In this document: piece by piece, positions 4,160 through 7,321 of the stretch | Layout: each line of letters opens with the position of its first letter | Position numbering within the stretch: the stretch's first letter is position 1 | Assembly: GCA_002784505.1 (NCBI GenBank) | Contig: PFLF01000057.1 | Span: 1 to 7,321 of the forward strand | Origin: Candidatus Roizmanbacteria bacterium CG_4_10_14_0_8_um_filter_39_9 | GTDB taxonomy: Bacteria; Patescibacteriota; Microgenomatia; UBA1406; GWC2-37-13 | Length of the DNA stretch: 7,321 nt | Direction of reading: 5' to 3' | Made by a program: the position numbers and the translations under genes | The notes under the pieces: generated by a model | What the model was told of the DNA's origin: nothing | The model's database searches: none | What the model saw: only the letters and a program-made list of their open reading frames with translations

Positions 4160-6889
4160 TTACCCGCTTAATACAAAATTAAGAATTTTGCCCGGTACGT
4201 AGATGCTCCTATATTTATTTTCTCCTATGTGTTTTTTTATTTTTTCATCAAGAAGTGCCAACTTCTCCGCTTCTTCCTTTGGTGCGCTTGCTGAAATCGT
4301 TAATACTCCTCGCACCTTCCCTGCAACCTGCACGGGAAGTTGAATTTCGGAAGCTACCAACTGCTTTTCATCCACTGCAGGCCAAGAGGAAATACAAATA
4401 GAAGTTTTCTCTTTATATATATCTCTCCACAGGTGCTCTGCAATAAAGGGTGCAAATGGTGATAAGATCTGTAAGAATTTCTTGGCTTCAGAGTAAGATA
4501 AACCAACGGTCCCCTTTTCCCACTCGTTAAGAAACTCCATCATAGCGGCAATCGCCGTATTATATTTTGTTTGTGCAACATCTCCTTCAACCTTCTTAAT
4601 TGTTCTATGGAGTGATACAACAAGTTTTTTTACCTGCTTATCCTCAGTATCTCCCTTAATTTTATCAGGAGTATGAAATAACTGCCAGATTCGATTTAAA
4701 AACCGATAGCCTCCTTGGAGTGCCTTAGTTGACCAAGAAATTTCCATGTTAAATGGTGCCATAAACATCTCATAGATCCGCAGAGCGTCAGCACCGTATT
4801 CGGCAACCACATCGTCAGGATTGATGACATTACCGTATGACTTACTCATCTTGCGGTGATCCTCAGCCAAAACCATTCCCACATTTCGGAGCCGCAAAAA
4901 GGGTTCCGAGAAGCTCAGAAGCCCCAAATCCTGCAACGCCTTCACCCAGAACCGTGCATAAAGTAGGTGCAAAACCGCATGTTCCGCTCCCCCTAAGTAC
5001 CAGTCAACCGGAGGCCAGGAAGAATTTGAAATTTGGACTTTGAAATTTTCAATTGATTTCAAATTTTGAATTTCTAATTTCGAATTTGCTTTCTCCTTAT
5101 TCCAAAAGGGGAAAGCCAGAAAATACCAGCAGCTTCCCGCCCAGTTTGGCATCGTATCGGTTTCCGCAACTGCAAGTCCGCCACAATTTGGACAGATAGT
5201 ATTTTTAAATGAATCAATTGCCGAAAGTGGTGACTCGCCCGTATCGGTCGGTTCATAACTTTTGACATAGGGAAGCTTAAGAGGCAGGTCTTGTTCAACT
5301 AATGGAAACCACCCTCCCATTTCTTTTTGTATAGTTTGATCTGCTTTAGATATATTTTGATACTCTTTTTGAAAGGCTTTACCCTCATCGGTAGTCCACC
5401 AAGAAACTTCTTTTTTTGCACAGCTTTCGCAGTATACCATCGGTATCGGTTCACCCCAATACCGCTGTCTTGAAAATATCCAGTCGCGAAGATGATAGCT
5501 TGCAACACGCTTGCCCCAGTTGTTCTTTTCGATATAATCCATAGTCTTCTCCAATCCCTCTGCAAAATCCAACCCATCAAGAAATTTTGAGTTCATCATT
5601 TTTCCTTTCATCCCCTTTACAACAATCTGATCCATTCGCTCAATTTGTGATCTGTCTCCGTTTTTTCCCTCAACAACCCGAATAATAGGGAGATTAAATT
5701 TTTTTGCAAACTCAAAATCCTTATAATCATGGCCCGGACATCCTTGGACTGCGCCCGTTCCCACGTGTCCGACAACGAAATCAGAGACCCACACCGGCAC
5801 ATCCCAACCTGCCACTTGATTAGTAGCATAAAGCCCCGTGAAGATTCCAGTTTTCTCTCTTCCTTCCGCTTGCCGATCCATATCAGATTTTTTAATTGAT
5901 TTTTCATAATACTCTATTACATTTTTGCGTTCAGCCTCAGAAACCTTAATTCTACCGTCCATTATTTTCTTGACAAGCGGATGCTCAGGAGCGACTACAA
6001 TAAAGGTCATACCGAAATTTACCGGCGCGGTTGTAAAACAAGTGATCTCAACACCTGTGGAACGGGTAGCAGCAGTTCCAGGGTTCCCAACAGCGCGCAG
6101 AGCACGAGCACTGGTGGGAAGAGAACTGCTGACAGGATCCGGAGGGACAACTTTGTAGGTAATATTTATCCCTTCTTTTTTTCCAATCCAGTTTCTTTGC
6201 ATGGTTAAAATCCCTTCCGGCCAGTCCAAACCTTTAAGGTCTGAAAGTAAACGCTGCGCGTATGTCGTGATTCTAAATATCCACTGGGGCAAATCTTTTT
6301 TTGTTATCATCTTACCACACCGTTCATGAGTTCCGTTTGGCAAAACTTCTTCTTCTGAAAGTCCGGTTTTGCAGCTGGGACAAAAATTAATCGGAGTGTT
6401 TTTTTTATAGAGTAGCCCCATCTTAAAAAACTGGATGAAAAGCCATTGGGTAAAACGATAATAGGAGGGGTCAGTCGTTGCAAACTCACGCGACCAATCG
6501 TAAGAAAGTCCCAACATATTCATCTGCCTTTTGAAGTTGGCAATGTTGTTGGGGACCATATCCATCGGATTTTTTTTTGCCTTTATCGCGGCGTTTTCAG
6601 CTGGAAGACCAAATGCATCCCAGCCCATTGGATGGAGTACTTCATAACCCTTCATGCGGAAATAGCGTGCCAAAACATCGGTGCCGGTGTAGATGCGCAC
6701 ATGTCCTACGTGTAGTCCTGCGCCTGAGGGATAGGGAAACATAGAGAGACAGTACATCTTTTTAGAGTCGATGGCCGATGGCCGATGGCCCTGCCTGCCG
6801 GCAGGCAGGTCGATGGTCAGATACACTTTTTCTTTTTCCCACAACTGTTTTATGGATTCTTCAAATTCCTTTGGTTGATATTTTGTCAT
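4160..6889 (-). CDS. leuS: Leucyl-tRNA synthetase with three repeat-derived insertions
   Basis: This 909-residue class I cytoplasmic enzyme attaches leucine to tRNA-Leu. The catalytic motif HVGH is at 60-63 and KMSKS at 680-684. A zinc-type cluster CPSC...HERC lies at 170-191, and a second pair of cysteine motifs (CESC at 487, CPNC at 566) follows. The CP1 editing domain spans about 235-460. It has TTAPVN at 286-291 where TTRPDT is usual, and CPGHDYKD at 384-391 with the conserved Asp 388. The anticodon-binding and C-terminal tRNA-binding domains follow. Three segments look inserted: residues 27-41 (GC palindrome plus 7-bp repeats), 252-279 (long hairpin) and 602-622 (AT-rich 7-bp repeats). 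All keep the frame and avoid the catalytic motifs, so the enzyme is probably active. The start at 6889 gives the family N-terminus; an extended -10 lies six bases upstream, suggesting a leaderless or nearly leaderless mRNA. Confidence 0.97.
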   Translation of the reverse strand: MTKYQPKEFEESIKQLWEKEKVYLTIDLPAGRQGHRPSAIDSKKMYCLSMFPYPSGAGLHVGHVRIYTGTDVLARYFRMKGYEVLHPMGWDAFGLPAENAAIKAKKNPMDMVPNNIANFKRQMNMLGLSYDWSREFATTDPSYYRFTQWLFIQFFKMGLLYKKNTPINFCPSCKTGLSEEEVLPNGTHERCGKMITKKDLPQWIFRITTYAQRLLSDLKGLDWPEGILTMQRNWIGKKEGINITYKVVPPDPVSSSLPTSARALRAVGNPGTAATRSTGVEITCFTTAPVNFGMTFIVVAPEHPLVKKIMDGRIKVSEAERKNVIEYYEKSIKKSDMDRQAEGREKTGIFTGLYATNQVAGWDVPVWVSDFVVGHVGTGAVQGCPGHDYKDFEFAKKFNLPIIRVVEGKNGDRSQIERMDQIVVKGMKGKMMNSKFLDGLDFAEGLEKTMDYIEKNNWGKRVASYHLRDWIFSRQRYWGEPIPMVYCESCAKKEVSWWTTDEGKAFQKEYQNISKADQTIQKEMGGWFPLVEQDLPLKLPYVKSYEPTDTGESPLSAIDSFKNTICPNCGGLAVAETDTMPNWAGSCWYFLAFPFWNKEKANSKLEIQNLKSIENFKVQISNSSWPPVDWYLGGAEHAVLHLLYARFWVKALQDLGLLSFSEPFLRLRNVGMVLAEDHRKMSKSYGNVINPDDVVAEYGADALRIYEMFMAPFNMEISWSTKALQGGYRFLNRIWQLFHTPDKIKGDTEDKQVKKLVVSLHRTIKKVEGDVAQTKYNTAIAAMMEFLNEWEKGTVGLSYSEAKKFLQILSPFAPFIAEHLWRDIYKEKTSICISSWPAVDEKQLVASEIQLPVQVAGKVRGVLTISASAPKEEAEKLALLDEKIKKHIGENKYRSIYVPGKILNFVLSG
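5024..5086. repeat. AT-rich 7-bp tandem repeat inside leuS
   Basis: Nine consecutive degenerate 7-bp units (63 bp, 21 codons) can be read. There are five like AATTTGA, then four like TTCGAAT, so the second block is roughly the inverse of the first. An exact inverted pair TTTGAAAT/ATTTCAAA lies at 5040-5047 and 5057-5064. The encoded peptide NSKLEIQ... repeats about every seven residues. It sits at residues 602-622, just before the conserved PPVDWYLGG. Confidence 0.75.
6054..6136. repeat. Long imperfect hairpin inside the leuS editing domain
   Basis: Nested inverted arms are visible: CCTGT/ACAGG (6054-6058, 6132-6136), CAGCAGTTC/GAACTGCTG (6070-6078, 6123-6131) and TTCCCAACAG/CTGGTGGGAA (6084-6093, 6111-6120, one mismatch). 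The loop is near 6097-6107. It encodes about 28 residues rich in Ser, Ala, Pro and Thr directly before the editing motif TTAPVN, where relatives normally have a short connection. Confidence 0.7.
6770..6809. repeat. Triple 7-bp repeat plus 20-bp perfect palindrome inside leuS
   Basis: Three exact tandem copies of GATGGCC (6770-6790) abut a perfect 20-bp palindrome (6790-6809) built from CCTGCCTGCC and its complement. A variant unit, GATGGTC, follows at 6812-6818. In the leuS frame this encodes DLPAGRQGHRPSAID (residues 27-41), between the N-terminal helix and the strand leading to MFPYPSG. Confidence 0.8.
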
Positions 6890-6895
6890 ACTCCG

Positions 6896-6904
6896 ATTAT
6901 ATCA
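6896..6904 (-). promoter_or_regulatory. Extended -10 promoter for leuS
   Basis: The minus strand reads TGATATAAT, a perfect extended -10 (TGnTATAAT), ending seven bases before the leuS ATG. No good -35 is seen, as is common with extended -10 boxes. The expected start of transcription falls at or next to the ATG. A GGAG one base before the ATG is too close to act as a normal Shine-Dalgarno sequence. Confidence 0.6.
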
Positions 6905-6934
6905 ATTGTTGACGCTCGAGACAGCCCCATTATT

Positions 6935-7321
6935 TTATTTTACCTCAAATTTTGAAACTATTTTATATATCTCATTTTTCTTTTCTTCGGTAACCGTAAC
7001 CAGTATAACTCCCAGATTGTATTGTCCGTACAATATAATCGAATGTAGGGGTGCAAGTAAAATTGCAGCTAAGGCTAACAGGTCCTCTTCTCCCTCGACG
7101 ATCATCCGTAAAGGTTTGTGCCTTAATAAATATTGATCCCGCAATTTACATAACCGGGCAACAGCCTGACTATCGATAGTGCCCGCTTTATTGCGATATT
7201 TCCTTAATTTCGAATTTCGAATTTCGAACTTCGAATTAACTTTCAAGGCTTCCCTTCGTGATTTCAGATCAATAACTATGACAGATGGTGTAATATTTGA
7301 TCGTACCAAGCTTCCGGCGAT
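6935..7321 (-). CDS. GTP-dependent dephospho-CoA kinase family protein (DUF359), partial
   Basis: The C-terminal 128 residues are present; the gene runs off the window edge. VEGEEDLLALAAILLAPL (residues 75-92) followed by ILYGQYNLGVILVTVTEE is the signature of the DUF359 family. Its characterised archaeal members phosphorylate dephospho-CoA with GTP in the last step of CoA synthesis. SLVRSNITPSVIVIDLKSRRE (read in parts, 4-24) matches the family's stretch ending in DGKTKRE, here DLKSRRE. AGTID (46-50) matches the NPAGTI region. Most bacteria use the unrelated ATP-dependent CoaE, so an archaeal-type enzyme is notable. Between these motifs, NSKFEIRNSKLR (29-40) comes from a 7-bp tandem repeat and looks inserted. 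The TTG at 7309 is unlikely to be the start, because the frame continues upstream with family-like residues. The stop lies 45 bases before leuS. Confidence 0.8.
   Translation of the reverse strand: MAGSLVRSNITPSVIVIDLKSRREALKVNSKFEIRNSKLRKYRNKAGTIDSQAVARLCKLRDQYLLRHKPLRMIVEGEEDLLALAAILLAPLHSIILYGQYNLGVILVTVTEEKKNEIYKIVSKFEVK
7209..7236. repeat. 7-bp tandem repeat TTCGAAT inside the DUF359 gene
   Basis: TTCGAA starts at 7209, 7216, 7223 and 7230, an exact 7-bp period (three units TTCGAAT, one TTCGAAC). Degenerate units may continue on both sides. Each unit holds the palindrome TTCGAA. It encodes the heptad-like peptide NSKFEIRNSKLR, very similar to NSKLEIQ from the leuS repeat. Confidence 0.85.

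Noticed and set aside
5024..5086. CRISPR-like array
   Set aside because: The repeats are 7 bp, contiguous and without spacers, and no cas gene is present.
4837..6208. Several open frames of 60 to 100 codons on both strands inside leuS, and similar ones inside the IS and doc genes
   Set aside because: They lie wholly inside well-supported genes in other frames and encode no recognisable domain.

Overview
The window looks like a piece of a Candidate Phyla Radiation (Patescibacteria, probably Microgenomates-like) genome. This placement is inferred from four things: an AT-rich background broken by GC-rich palindromic inserts inside protein genes, a short GIY-YIG nuclease gene next to a tRNA, a tRNA without encoded CCA, and an archaeal-type CoA-synthesis gene in an otherwise bacterial context. 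No marker here fixes the lineage. All recognised genes are on the minus strand, so transcription runs from high to low coordinates.

From right to left: a partial gene of the GTP-dependent dephospho-CoA kinase family (DUF359) enters at the window edge. A short gap with an extended -10 box follows, then leuS (leucyl-tRNA synthetase), whose reading frame carries three unrelated in-frame repeat insertions. Next is a complex tRNA locus: a 5' tRNA fragment, a 39-bp double-hairpin element, a 90-residue GIY-YIG nuclease gene whose stop codon lies inside the next gene, an intact tRNA-Gln(CUG), a second identical 39-bp element, and a decayed 3' tRNA half. The two tRNA fragments would join into one interrupted tRNA if the 389-bp unit between the elements were removed. 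A FolC/Mur-ligase-type gene follows, then an AbrB/MazE-like antitoxin with a Doc (death-on-curing) toxin behind a tandem-palindrome operator. The window ends with an almost complete IS3-family insertion sequence whose two ORFs are joined by a likely programmed -1 frameshift.

Housekeeping functions (CoA, leucine charging, glutamine tRNA, folate) sit beside selfish or plastic elements (IS, toxin-antitoxin, GIY-YIG cassette, palindromic repeats). The most unusual theme is small repeats, including 7-bp-period tandem repeats, that have entered coding sequence and tRNA sequence, apparently tolerated in the proteins because they keep the frame.
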